Part shown: one piece after another, positions 12,116-22,262 of the stretch
How positions within the stretch are numbered: position 1 is the first letter of the stretch
Layout of the letters: each line of letters begins with the position of its first letter
From: Deinandra increscens subsp. villosa
Taxonomy: Eukaryota; Streptophyta; Magnoliopsida; Asterales; Asteraceae
Assembly: GCA_039602395.1 (NCBI GenBank)
Contig: JBCNJP010000019.1
Coordinates: 2,190,265-2,254,264 of the forward strand
Length of the DNA: 64,000 nucleotides
Direction of reading: 5' to 3'
Notes under the pieces: generated by a model
Seen by the model: only the letters and a program-made list of their open reading frames with translations
Database searches by the model: none
Told to the model about the DNA's origin: nothing
Translations under genes and position numbers: made by a program

Positions 12116-12712
12116 ATGGAACCCAAGATTTCCGCCACATCACTCCTCATCCTCGCCGTCGCCGTCCTCCACCTCGCCGGAACAACCACCTCCGCCGCCG
12201 TCAAACCCTCCTCCAGCTTCATCAGATCCTCCTGCGCCACCGTCACCTACCCCGCCCTATGCGAACAGTCACTCTCCCCCTTCGCCGAAACCATCAAAAC
12301 CAGCCCGGCCGAATTAGCCCATACGGCCTTAGCCGTGAGCCTGAAACAGTCCCAGTCCACCCAGGCCTACCTCAACAAGCTCAAGAGATTCAAAGGGTTA
12401 AAGCCCCGCGAACGGTCCGCCATCGGAGACTGCTTGGAGGAAGTGAGCGACAGTTTGGAGCGGGTCAGCAAATCGATCAAGGAGCTCAAGAGCTGTGACC
12501 GGGTCAAGGGTCAGGAGTTCATCTGGCACATGAGCAACGTCCAGACATGGGTCAGCTCCGCGTTGACCGACGAGAACACGTGTATGGACGGGTTCGGGGG
12601 CCGGGTCATGGAGGGTCGGATCAAAACCTCGGTTCGGGGGCAGATCACGAGTGTGGCGCATGTGACTAGCAATGCTCTAGCACTTGTTAACAGCTTTGCC
12701 AAGAAGCATTAG
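12116..12712 (+). CDS. pectin methylesterase/invertase inhibitor-domain protein (copy A)
   Basis: A single-exon gene of 198 residues. Residues 1-28 form a hydrophobic signal peptide (LLILAVAVLHLAGTT core), so the product enters the secretory pathway and is probably apoplastic. The rest is an all-helical PMEI domain. Cys40 and Cys49 bracket the first helical hairpin (SSCATVTYPALCEQSL), and Cys106 and Cys156 fit the second conserved disulphide, with the TDENTCMDGF motif near residue 155. Family members inhibit pectin methylesterases or acid invertases; some are called 21-kDa-protein-like. Which enzyme this one inhibits cannot be told. The protein is identical to copy B. By eye there are eight base differences in the coding region, all silent. 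The start is chosen because it is the first ATG after the TATA box and gives the signal peptide. The coding region is GC-rich relative to its AT-rich flanks. Confidence 0.93.
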   Translation: MEPKISATSLLILAVAVLHLAGTTTSAAVKPSSSFIRSSCATVTYPALCEQSLSPFAETIKTSPAELAHTALAVSLKQSQSTQAYLNKLKRFKGLKPRERSAIGDCLEEVSDSLERVSKSIKELKSCDRVKGQEFIWHMSNVQTWVSSALTDENTCMDGFGGRVMEGRIKTSVRGQITSVAHVTSNALALVNSFAKKH

Positions 12713-13335
12713 TTGTTGTTGACCGGTGGGCCCGAGTGCACCACCACTACCACTTTACGAACCTTTTTGTGTTTTAAAATAGTAGCCACTGGCCGGCTGG
12801 TTAAACCCATTTCAGTTGGTTGTGTGACTGTGTCAGGTTGTTTAAGTTTTGCCTTTTGCGGGTTTTGAAATATGTATAAATAATAATAATTATATGTTAA
12901 ATACTAAATATACTATTTTCTTCTTTAGCGTAATTGTGTCAAGGTCCTATCCTTTTAATTGTTGCATTTGCTAATGTTTTAGATCTAAAAGACTATTTAA
13001 AAGAAGTTATTGTTAATTGTATATAATATTTGTTGTTCAAAAGAAATTATATATTATATATGATTCCAATTGTGCAACTGTGCTTACGGTGGCTATTTTT
13101 TTTCTTTTATGTTATTTAATGTATTGTTGTGTTTTATTTTATGGAATAAGATACTTTTTTAAAGAAAATTTGACTAAGTTGTCAAAAATGTTGGCAAATA
13201 TAAAAGATAATTTGACTGAGTTGTCAAATATGTTGGCAAATAAGAAAAAGTTATTCATCCTTCTAAAACATTCTTTCGAAAAACTAATACAATTGATCTC
13301 TAATTTTACTTATTAATTTAAATATTTGTTAGCTA
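12713..13335. other. 3' flank of PMEI gene A, non-coding
   Basis: It matches 51278-51866. It carries a repeated 'TTTGACT(A/G)AGTTGTCAAA' phrase near 13165 and 13212. No second gene was seen. Confidence 0.6.
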
Positions 13336-13552
13336 TTGTATATTGTATATATATACAATTGAAAACATTACATATGTTTTCGTGCCCTTCCTTGAAAAAT
13401 ATGATTCTATATATATACATTGTTAACATAAATATGAAACATCCGCCTATGCACCTCTGTTGGTTAATTCTCTTTTTCATTTCCTAGATAATAAGCGTTC
13501 GATCCTTTCTAACAACCCGGTTCCCTTGAAAGCTTTTTACGCCCTATACACA

Positions 13553-14442
13553 CATCGGCGGAACCAGGGGAGGGTCCGGGGGGTCCGTTGAGCCTCCGGC
13601 GACCCTCCGGCCAACTGAATTTTTCATGAACGATGGCATAGAACTTAATCGTTGTTCATGGTTGACCCTCTATAGACAAAGTTGAGATTAGAAAGGTTAA
13701 GTTTGTGCTATCAAGAAAGAAGGTTGGTCGACCATGGTTGCATGTTTCTACAAGGAGGATGAAGACGACAATGCTTTTTTTTCAAATAAAAAAAAACATA
13801 TTTTAAGTGGGACTGATTTTTTTATTGAAACTTGTAAGATATTGATATGACCCCTAGAGTTCTACACAATCCTCAAGAACCTTTATCTTTTTTAAATTTA
13901 AATTTTAAGAGTCTTTGAAGCTTTAATATAAATTAATTTTTGTTAATTATATATTCTGATTAATTTAAATTTTAAACGAATAAAAATTGTTAGTGAAAGA
14001 AAAACTTAAATTGTGTAGAATTTTACTTGGTGTAGATTAGTTGTTCTAATTTATAATCAACGAGCGTTTTTCATAGTGTATAATTTTTTTGAAAAAAAGA
14101 AGGTTATTTTAATCAAAGAAAAACTTAAATAACGGTAAAAGATTTAGTAAAATAAATAAATTATTGATGATCCTGTTATGTGTAGACATGTTTGTAATTA
14201 CCCGGGTACTAATACGAGAGGAATTAAGAAGACGATAATAAATTAAATGCTTTTAAGCTTAATTATGTGTTGAAAAAAATTACTGTGACCCTCTACTTAA
14301 AATGAGTAAAATAAAATGATTAGAAATAAAAATCAACATATCGTTCTTATGTTTGTAATATAATGATTAGAAATAACCGTTATACACTTTTTACTCTATT
14401 ATATTTTGACCCTTCAGTTATGAACTTCTGGTTCCGTCACTG
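13553..14442. mobile_element. hAT-type element nested in the Helitron
   Basis: The left end is CATCGGCGGAACCAG and the right end is the complement of CAGTGACGGAACCAG, both variants of a CAGTGGCGGAACCAG terminus. The 8-bp duplication TATACACA lies at 13545-13552 and 14443-14450. No transposase frame remains; the interior is AT-rich. The right end was later copied by the 214-bp tandem duplication. Confidence 0.75.
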
Positions 14443-14526
14443 TATACACACACTGATTTAATTAATCTGAAGTATGTGTATGTCATTACATTTGTTGCAA
14501 CATCCAGATCGATTTTCTCTCTGCCT

Positions 14527-14591
<65 letters not shown>

Positions 14592-14740
14592 CGTTATACA
14601 CTTTTTACTCTATTATATTTTGACCCTTCAGTTATGAACTTCTGGTTCCGTCACTGTATACACACACTGATTTAATTAATCTGAAGTATGTGTATGTCAT
14701 TACATTTGTTGCAACATCCAGATCGATTTTCTCTCTGCCT

Positions 14741-14789
<49 letters not shown>
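14376..14789. repeat. 214-bp tandem duplication ending in (CT)n
   Basis: Unit 1 (14376-14589) and unit 2 (14590-14789) are near identical. Each contains the right end of the hAT element, its target site and a long CT microsatellite. Unequal exchange or slippage at the CT tract is the likely cause. Confidence 0.9.
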
Positions 14790-14792
<3 letters not shown>

Positions 14793-15199
14793 GACCAGAG
14801 CATTGTCGTCACCACCGACAGCGGAATCGGCACGATCGCCATCGCCTGCAACACATGGTACATTCCTAATTTACGAGACTGTGAAGCCCTGGTGGTTAAA
14901 CCCTCATATTGGTTTGTACAGGTTTTTAAATTTCGTGAGCATCGCCAATAATCTTGAGGTAATTTAAAATCCTTTTTATACAGATTTTTACAACGCCTAA
15001 ATTTTTGTACATTTATTGTTGTTTGAAATTTTTGCACATATGATTAGGTAGTCAATAAATTTCCTTGCGGTTGTCAGCTTCATCTCAGATGTAGCGTCGT
15101 CTGTAAATTAGGTTGACGTTTTTGTGTTTTTCGGTCTGGATTTTTTAATTTCATGACAAACTAAAGGAGAGCTTTGTTCCAACAAACCCTAATAAATTA

Positions 15200-15370
15200 C
15201 AAGTCCTCAATTCGTCAACTTTCAAAGTTGAGCCGGTGGCGTCTGCTGTTTCTCTTAAGAGGTTACTCGATAAAGAGAAAGAAGTTCGTCAACAAACTCA
15301 AAGTATGGATATAAATTTAGAAATTGGTGATGAAGAAGGTTTATTTGGGGAAAAAAATATTGGTAATTGA
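15200..15370 (+). pseudogene. exon-like open stretch inside the Helitron
   Basis: An open frame reads KVEPVASAVSLKRLLDKEKE and then DINLEIGDEEGLFGEKNIGN before a stop. It is charged and coding-like, but I do not recognise it. It may be part of the RPA-like gene or a separate capture. Confidence 0.35.
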
Positions 15371-16432
15371 AGGAAGAGCAAGGTATTTTATTTATTTATT
15401 ATTTATTTTTTTCCCTTTTTTCTATCAGAAAATTTATTCAGATTAATTAGAAAATTTCTATTTTTTTGTTTTTTTTTTCTTGGTGGTGATCTTTTATTCT
15501 TAAATAGAAATTAGCAATTACAGATTTCACCCATTCATTCTGCTATGAAATTCCATATTAGAGGCAGGTGGTGTTTAAATTTATATGTCTTTATAACCAT
15601 TGACCCTTCTAATTAGTTTTCATCCATCAAGGTTTGCTCTTCTCTTTTGGTTCTTTTCATTTGTTTCTTTTCATTTGTTTCTTTTTGTATATCATAAATT
15701 TAACACCATGAGAATCATTATTTAGATGTTTTTACATCAGTTAAACATGCATGCAAATTTTGTTTTTTCGTTAGGCAAATTTCATAAATACTTAAAATTT
15801 ATGTTTATATGTAGGTCAACTTTTTTTTCAAGGTATTTTCTCAGTGTTCATAAAGGTCTTATCTATTACTTTGAAATCGTTTTAGTTGTTTATGTTATCT
15901 CTTATTTGGGTATGGGCAATAAGAGATTTCTAAATTTAGGTATATAACTTTTTTGCAACTTATTTCACAAGCACTTATAAATTATAATCTTTGTTCAAAT
16001 GTTGCAGCTATTGCACTTGGACTGTCTCTTATGTGACTTTTAGCCATCTAATATTTTGTTTAGGTTTTGTATGATTATTGTCTACTCAAATGTTTAGGTT
16101 TCGTATGATTAACGTGTATAATTGAAATCTCATAATGTTATTTCTCATACAGAACACACTTTTTCATTTGTGATGCCTAGGTTGCTGAATATACCAAAGA
16201 CAAGCCATGATTCAAAACCAACCGCACCTTTCTAAATTGTAAATAACAGGTTTATACAAGCGATTCTTCCTGGACTTGCCCAATTCATGGGAAAACTTCA
16301 GAGTGCAAATACATATATGTTTATTCTTTTTCACTCTTTTCAAATTTATATACTTTCTGCCCTGACTAATACTCTGATTTTCATAGGTTTACTCTCACCA
16401 CCACCATTACTAATTCAATTATAAGTGTTAGC

Positions 16433-16734
16433 GATGTTATTTTCGATGAGTCTGCACAAAATTTTGTTGGTCAACTTTGTGCCGGTTTACTTACAAAATA
16501 TGGCTAAACAAACTCAATGATTATACCTCCGTCCTTAGTATATCTCAACAGAAAGGTCTTCACCTTCCATCTTAAGGTTTAGCTTTATACAAAAACGGGT
16601 ACAACCACTTAACAGAGTTGAGCAACTTGGTGCTGCATCTACTTCTTTGACACCTCAAACTCCTGTAACATCAACAGGACCTCACCATCTCGAGTCTTTA
16701 TCGGGCACAAAAAGAATTCTCTATCCAACTCCAG
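16433..16734 (+). pseudogene. RPA70 C-terminal (replication factor-A C) fragment
   Basis: One frame reads DVIFDESAQNFVGQLCAGLL, a stop, then IIPPSLVYLNRKVFTFHLKV. The order 'acidic FDE - hydrophobic helix - PP.L..L....F.F.(I/V)' is that of the last OB fold of RPA70-like proteins. A second frame (16590-16734) follows with a Ser/Thr/Pro tail ending GTKRILYPTPG and a GT donor, again like the tails of Helitron-borne RPA proteins. An upstream piece near 16256-16300 (AILPGLAQFMGKLQSANTY) may be an earlier exon. In-frame stops show that it is dead. RPA-like genes are frequent passengers of plant Helitrons. Confidence 0.6.
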
Positions 16735-18076
16735 GTAAATACACATTCAACTTTCTTTACATGTTCATGCGTGGTACCTATATTCTCCACAGTTACCAAT
16801 ACTTTTATTCGTCCTAAATACTTTTGCTCCCTACAAATCGTTAACATTCCAATGCCAATTTTACATTTACTTAGGCTTTCATCCACTTTTTTACAGCCAT
16901 TTTTAGTACCGTTTCACGTCAATAAAAAGTCAGGGTCGGTTCAAGTATTTCGATGATTCAAGAGATGATTGTAAAAAGTCGAACTTAATGTCTTACTTTT
17001 AGTAAAGACCTAACATATGATATCGTGATTCCCTATGTATCGATCCACTTCGTTCGAAGTTTCGTTGTTTGCTTCATGTAAAATATGTTACCTAATATAC
17101 TTTTATAAACTTCAATCTTCTGTTTTAGTAGTTCTTTTTCTGGTTTTCCGGATAACCGCAGCAACGCGCGGTCGACCTCTAGTTAGACTTAAATCCTTTT
17201 AATATCCCAAACACAAATCGACTTAGCCCTTTATGTATCCTAAACACATTAATATCATTAGGTCTTAGGCTGTGTTTGAACGAGTAAGTAGGCTGGTCCG
17301 AGCAAGAGCTTGATTAGAGGTGGATCTTCTCTTTTAATCAGAGCCAGAACCGAATAACTATCAAACAAGCGGACCATTAATCAAATAAGTGGTCAGATCT
17401 TACTGGACCAGATAAGAGGTTATCAAACATCCCCGTAATCTCTTTAGTTATATATCTCATAAGAAAGACACAAATCCAAAACCACACTATAGTATAAAAT
17501 AAGCAATACCAAACACTCTGTTAAAGATAGATGGTATAAAATACTAGAAGTAAAGGATAAAATAATTTTCTTGCTCTTCTAAAAATAAGTACGTGATTCC
17601 TTTAGGGTCCGGCTATATCCACCCGGCCTTTTACTAAAAACACCCAAAACGAACGATCGTTTTGGGTGAAACGACCCAGAAACGATCGTTTTACCTGAAA
17701 CGACCCAAAGGAATATTAAAACCGTTATATGGCAATGATTAGGTGATCATTAGGGGAATGTTTGTCGGGTCGTTTTGTATAAAACGACCGTTTTAGAATT
17801 TTGATTATTTTTGAGGCCGAGAAGTTGTTGATGTTTATTTTTATTTTTTTTAAATAATTTTATTTATAACTTATTTTTGCAATATAAGTTTTTAAATTTG
17901 TATTTTATGTTTTTTATTTATATTTCTTAGTGTTCCAAAAATCCACATAAGTTTTTTAAAAAAAAAACATATTTATTGATAACATGAAGACAACGCAGAT
18001 TCGTTACAAACGCAAGAGAATAATAGGAAAAACATTATGACTCCAACACTACAGAATACTTGAAATCTCATAACAG

Positions 18077-18499
18077 CTAATAAGACCAGTCTGAAGCTGA
18101 GTCGGAGTCACTGTCTGATGCCCAGCGGTTTCCAGATTCGACATCCACCTCCTTGGACCTACTATGTTCTTCCGCCCAGTACTCTCGAAGGACCTCCATG
18201 TCCTCTTTGTTTGCTTCATTCCAGGCATCTTCATCCTCCTCTTCAACTCCGACGAGGGGACGGGGGGGTCGAACAACAGTGGGTGGTTGATATGGACGAC
18301 GATTAACAGGGGGGGCAGGAGGTCGAGGCTGCATAACAGGTGGTGGTGGTGGCTGTTCGACCGGTGGCACAAAACCAGGCGCCGGAAGCATTGCCGGAGG
18401 TGGAGTCCATGGTTCAAGGACATCTCTAGGAGGTGTGGACGACATAGCAAGATTGTGAAACTGGTGAAAAACTGAAAGAAAATTTGGATCTTCAGACAT
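18077..18499 (-). CDS. small acidic Pro-rich protein of the TIR element
   Basis: A single frame of 140 residues that starts MSEDPNFLSVFHQFHNLAMS. Residues 25-80 are Pro-rich (PPPPPVMQPRPPAPPVNRRP), followed by an acidic block (VGVEEEDEDAW), a charged helix (EANKEDMEVLREYWAEEH) and a Ser/Asp tail (SDSDSDSASDWSY). No known domain was recognised. Its upstream DNA has 'TAGCCGTTGGGTATA'-type repeats, also seen before the divergent gene at 19312, so both may share a promoter style. I infer a transposon accessory protein. It could also be a captured host fragment. The frame is intact. Confidence 0.5.
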   Translation of the reverse strand: MSEDPNFLSVFHQFHNLAMSSTPPRDVLEPWTPPPAMLPAPGFVPPVEQPPPPPVMQPRPPAPPVNRRPYQPPTVVRPPRPLVGVEEEDEDAWNEANKEDMEVLREYWAEEHSRSKEVDVESGNRWASDSDSDSASDWSY

Positions 18500-18689
18500 G
18501 TACAGGGTGGTTCAAGATCAAACAAATGACCCCTATTTATAGGGGAGAAAGTTATAAAATACAACCGTTGGGTATATAGCCGTTATAAAATACAGCCGTT
18601 GGGTATATAGCCGTTGTGTGTATATAAAAATTATTTTAAAATTATTTATTAAAAAAACTTAAAATACATATTTTTGTTGTAAATATTGA

Positions 18690-19192
18690 AGAACGTGTCA
18701 CTGAGCACAACATGAGATGGTTTGTCTAATTATTCACTCAGAGAAGGGTCCCAATGCCACACATTTTTGAAACCAGGCCAAGAGAAGTTCTGAAGCTTTT
18801 TAACTCCCTGCAGCCAATATTTGGAGGATTTTGTGATTTCAAAGGATGCTATAAGAAACATAGAAGACCAACTACTAGAAGTTGCACCTTTGTTATATCA
18901 CTTGAGGTCTAATTACAATGAGGTAATCGACATGCAACTCGAGAAAAATCTTCGGGCATGTAAGAATCCCATTTATGAATTTATTCTGTGATTTTCATCC
19001 ATGGGTAATTTGATAGACCCCAAGAGTGAGTCTGCCCTAACACGAATAGGTCAACAAATTGGTTTCTTGGGCTTACAAATCTATGAAAGTGGACGTCTGT
19101 ATTCAAGAACGTTTTTTAGAGATGTTGTAATCTGTTATGATGGAACTGTGAGAAATGTTTGTAGCAGGTCTAAAAAAGTTAAAAAAATGTAG
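18690..19192 (+). pseudogene. unassigned coding-like fragment
   Basis: One frame at 18845-18985 reads DAIRNIEDQLLEVAPLLYHL and then VIDMQLEKNLRACKNPIYEF, and stops. A second frame at 19001-19192 starts MGNLIDPKSESALTRIGQQI and ends RSKKVKKM. They look like pieces of one broken protein rather than random DNA. I do not recognise the family. Confidence 0.35.
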
Positions 19193-19311
19193 TCGTTGGA
19201 GAAATCTATCCGTTGGCAAAATGTAGCCGTTGGAAAAAATATAGCCGTTGGAAGGAGTATACGATATATATATATATCAGTACTGGTACACATAATGTTT
19301 ATATATCGTCA

Positions 19312-19698
19312 ATGGCTAATCGTAGAAACAGGGCTTCTTCTTCTCGTTATCAGGAAACTGAAGACGATGATCCATACAATATCTCATATGATGACTTTCT
19401 ACGTATTTTGGAAGAACCAGTTTCTGGTGATGAAATGAATCCCATTGACGTTGATCTCATTCCAGACAATAGCCGCCGTCAACGTGTTAACCCATACGGC
19501 GTATACCCGCAACCTCGTCCTCCGGTGAATCCACATCGTCCTCCGGTGAATCAACATCGTCCTATTGTGAATCCACGCCGTCCTCCTGTGAATCCACCTC
19601 GTCCTTCGGTTAACCCACCTCGTCCTCCGGTTAACCCACCTCGTCCTCCGGTTAACCCCGCCCCCGAACTCGACTGGGACTTTCCTTGGAATCATTAA
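19312..19698 (+). CDS. small Pro/Arg-rich repeat protein of the TIR element
   Basis: The protein has 128 residues from the ATG at 19312. An in-frame ATG at 19213 lies upstream but only adds low-complexity Tyr/Ile sequence. The N-terminus is acidic (MANRRNRASSSRYQETEDDD and YDDFLRILEEP). Residues 60-118 are eight or more degenerate 7-residue units of the type RPPVNPP, and the end is DWDFPWNH. It resembles the 18077-18499 product in overall plan (about 130 residues, an acidic block, a PRPPVN-type stretch, an aromatic C-terminus), although the order of parts differs. No enzyme domain was seen. I infer an element-encoded accessory protein; the function is unknown. Confidence 0.5.
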   Translation: MANRRNRASSSRYQETEDDDPYNISYDDFLRILEEPVSGDEMNPIDVDLIPDNSRRQRVNPYGVYPQPRPPVNPHRPPVNQHRPIVNPRRPPVNPPRPSVNPPRPPVNPPRPPVNPAPELDWDFPWNH

Positions 19699-20507
19699 AA
19701 TTATCTTTACGTTTATAATGTAATTTCCTGTATTTGTATTCCGGTCGGTGATGTAATTTTCAGAATAATTGTTGCAGATCTTTTATGCCAATATAACATC
19801 ATTTATGACTTGTTCATTGTGAATTTGACTTTCAAAACAGAGACGTTGGTTCATTTTTGGAAAATTTTTAAAATTTATTTTTTTTCAAGAATTTTGATGG
19901 TTTTATATGGCCTTTTTGAGGCATTTTGAATGAAATTTTTTTTTTAGTATTTCTGATTCGGCCCAAATTTTTTTTATGAATCATGTATTACTTTTGAAGG
20001 TGCAATGTAATAATTTCACTAGAATTTTTCAAAATTTATATTGTTTAATAATTTTACTTTGCATTTTAAGTATTTTGAACAAATTATTTGAAAAATATTA
20101 AAAATCATGTTTTTGTTGTAAATATTTATGGTGTTATATGCCTATTTTAGGCATTTGAAATGAAACAAAATTTCTTAGTTTTTTCCGATTCTCCTAAAAC
20201 TTTTTATATAAGTCATTAATAAGTTTAGTAGTCGTTTTGTAGTAATATCAATTGATTTTTACCAAAAAAAAATTATTATAGATTTCACAAGCAAATAAGA
20301 CAATTTAAAAGTTATTTTTTTAGACAATCATGCAAATTATGTTAGACAACCAACGAACGCAAAACATGATATACAACATAACCACCAAAATATAAGTTAA
20401 TATAACATGTCACATACATCATCATCACCACAAAAACATAGAAGCAAAATAAAGTGAATAAGATGTTGTATCAAATACATAACCACCAAAATAAAACATA
20501 ACCAAAC
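19699..20507. other. AT-rich interior of the TIR element
   Basis: This has the 3' flanks of the two converging genes. Two related phrases, 'TTTTATATGGCC(TTTTTGAGGCATTTTGAATGAAA)' near 19910 and 'GTTATATGCC' near 20130, suggest an old internal duplication. No gene was seen. Confidence 0.5.
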
Positions 20508-21892
20508 CTAAGGAGTCTCATCATCATCCCCCTCCTCGCCCTCATCATCCATGACCTGGTCGGCAACACCATCCGGGTCCACAAACGGCTCTAGTATAGG
20601 TGGTGGTCGTAACACCGCACGGCTCCTCGCCGCCAGCTCCGCAAAGGTCTCCGCCGTCCACGCCTGAAACTCGAGCATGTGTCGGAGTATGTGAGTGGTC
20701 TCACGTGAATGGCGAATAGACTCTCGCATAAACTCGGGAGTGGGTGCCACCGGTGGGATGATGACACGTGGTGGTCGTGCGTCGGCCGCGGCAACCGGTG
20801 GTGGTGGTGGTGGTGGAGCATGTCCCTCTGCAACGTATGGAAACTTGTACACGTTCGTGTTGTACGTGGCGTCTATGCCCAGGAAATGCGGGAACGCCCT
20901 CCATAACTTGTAGGAGTGCTTATGGACAAAGAACACGCCATCAACTCTATTCGTCCCCGGGGACGTTCGGTCATAGTAGATGTAACCACCTTTAGCAAGC
21001 AGGGAGAAGAATACCTGCATAGGGGTATCACCGATCGTTTCTTCGCCTTTAATCTTAGCTAGGATGTTATAGAGCGTCCGCTTACTCGACAGGTTCTTGG
21101 GGTTGTTTTTCTTAATTTCCGTCAAGATGTGACGAGGCCGGATCTTTTGGTTTTTCATCTGTCTCACATTACCAACCTCCTCGTCGTTAAACCTCATCGC
21201 CCTTGCATGGCCTTCCAGATTTTCCGACGGCTCGTGGTTATGCTCATGGTTGACCACCTCTAATTTCCAACCGGCTAGAATTTTAATGTACGTACCTTTC
21301 AGCAAGAACGGACAGTCACATTTCTTACTGCCCGTCTTTCTCTGCTGAGTACCCTTTGGTACGTATTTGCCACTACGATCACACCATATCGAGATTTTTG
21401 TATACTCTCCCGTAAGTGCGTGCGTTGAGCTACGTTTAGTTGATAGAACATAACCCTTTGGACAAGCTCGTTCAAAGGCCCAGTCAAACAGCTCTTTTTT
21501 TGATACGAAGATCTAAAATTATTAAATAAGTATCATAATTGGAAGTGGTGATAATATACACATGGATTCCGATAATATGTATAAATCATAAAAATTAAAT
21601 GACGAAAAACATGAATAGGTGGTACCTGGTCGGTTTCATAATACTCACGGTTGTTTTCGTCGTCGCCGTTGTTGTTGTTGTTGTCGTCTCCGCCGTTGTT
21701 ATTGTCGTCGTCGTCGTCGTTGTTGTTGTAATTACCAGAATAATTTCCTGCATAATTACCGACATAACTACCGGCGTCTCCTTCGTAAATTCCTCCGTAA
21801 TTACCTCCATAATTATCACTTCCATCATAACCGCCGGGGTTGTTGCTATCACCTCCGCTGCCTCCGTTAAATAATTCATCGAACCACGACAT
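20508..21892 (-). CDS. FAR1-type zinc domain / truncated MULE transposase fused to Pro-rich tail
   Basis: Two exons join in phase: 21626-21892 (89 codons, donor CAG/GTACC) and 20508-21512 (acceptor TTTAG/ATC), giving 423 residues. Residues 1-80 are Gly/Asn/Asp low complexity. Residues 90-182 are a FAR1-type zinc domain: FVSKKELFDWAFERACPKGY, then W132-C133, C154-D-C156 and H180-N-H182. Residues 215-320 follow MULE transposases (HILTEIKKNNPKN, then SYKLWRAFPHFLGIDATYNT) and contain the first catalytic Asp (D303). Right after KFPYVAEG the DDE domain stops. It is replaced by seven prolines, a helical segment and an acidic end, so the later catalytic residues are missing. It cannot be a working transposase but could bind DNA. 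The frame is intact, which hints at selection or a young deletion. Confidence 0.72.
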
Positions 21893-22262
21893 CTCTTACG
21901 AATCTTATAGATTGAGAAAATGATTGTAGTATAAAACAGTGGACGATCGATCGATAATATGAAAATATACGATCGATCGATCGATATATATACGATTTAA
22001 ATAGAATAATACATCACATCTAATGAATTCAAAAGAAATCCAGAAACGATCGTTTGTTACAAAACGGCCCAAAGTTGAGGTCGTTTCATGCAAAACGATC
22101 GAAGGAATAAACATGATTTGATAGGGTTGCAGCTTTTGATGTCGACGTACAATTCCAAGGGGCCGTTTCATGTGAAACGATCGTTTCCATATCGTTTTGG
22201 ATGAAACGATCGTATGCTTTGGGTGTTTTTAGTAAAAACCCTGGGTGTCTTTATAAGGACTC

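Larger units (their letters stand above)
13336..17182 (+). mobile_element. Helitron with RPA-type gene remnant
   Basis: This 3847-bp insertion is absent from copy B, where the uninterrupted site reads 'GCTATTAGACTT'. It lies between A and T, as Helitrons do, with no target duplication. The 3' end is CTAG at 17179-17182. A hairpin CCGC-AGCAAC-GCGCGG at 17156-17171 lies 11 bases upstream, the standard Helitron terminus. The 5' end starts TTGTATATTG rather than the usual TC, so it may be decayed. It carries RPA70-like exon remnants (16433-16734) but no Rep/helicase frame, so it is not autonomous. A hAT element is nested inside. Confidence 0.85.
4731..17604. repeat. duplicated block, copy A
   Basis: This block is collinear with 40840-52306. 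It shares, in order, a decayed LINE zinc-knuckle fragment, AT-rich DNA, a region around 8.3-10.2 kb matching 42.95-44.75 kb, the PMEI gene with promoter and 3' flank, and a 400-bp tail (17183-17600 versus 51867-52302). Identity by eye is high, with mostly single-base changes and small indels. Homology begins at 'TTCAAAAACTTTCATG' (4731) and ends at a TIR element. Copy-specific insertions are listed separately. Confidence 0.9.
17605..22262. mobile_element. 4.66-kb TIR element with FAR1/MULE-like gene and TTA flanks
   Basis: The left end (GGGTCC...) and right end (complement of GAGTCC...) align without gaps for about 70 bp. They share CACCC, TTTTACTAAAAACACCCAAA and repeated ACGATCGTTT palindromes. 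TTA borders both ends (17602-17604 and 22263-22265). Copy B reads 'TTCCTTTAACTAG' at this place, consistent with an empty site carrying one TTA. Right-flank homology is only about 7 bases, so this is not proof. Contents are two small Pro-rich genes in divergent orientation, an unassigned fragment, and a spliced FAR1-type gene. The encoded zinc domain is MULE-like, but a 3-bp TTA duplication is typical of PIF/Harbinger. Confidence 0.8.

Noticed and set aside
12398..12661. Minus-strand frames over both PMEI genes
   Set aside because: Conserved only because the sense strand is duplicated and GC-rich.
20591..20995. His-rich and Trp/Val-rich frames
   Set aside because: Shadows of the (GGT)n/(CCA)n poly-proline codons in the FAR1-like gene.
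21595..21879. Thr-rich and Val-rich frames
   Set aside because: Other registers of the Asn/Asp codon repeat in exon 1 of the FAR1-like gene.
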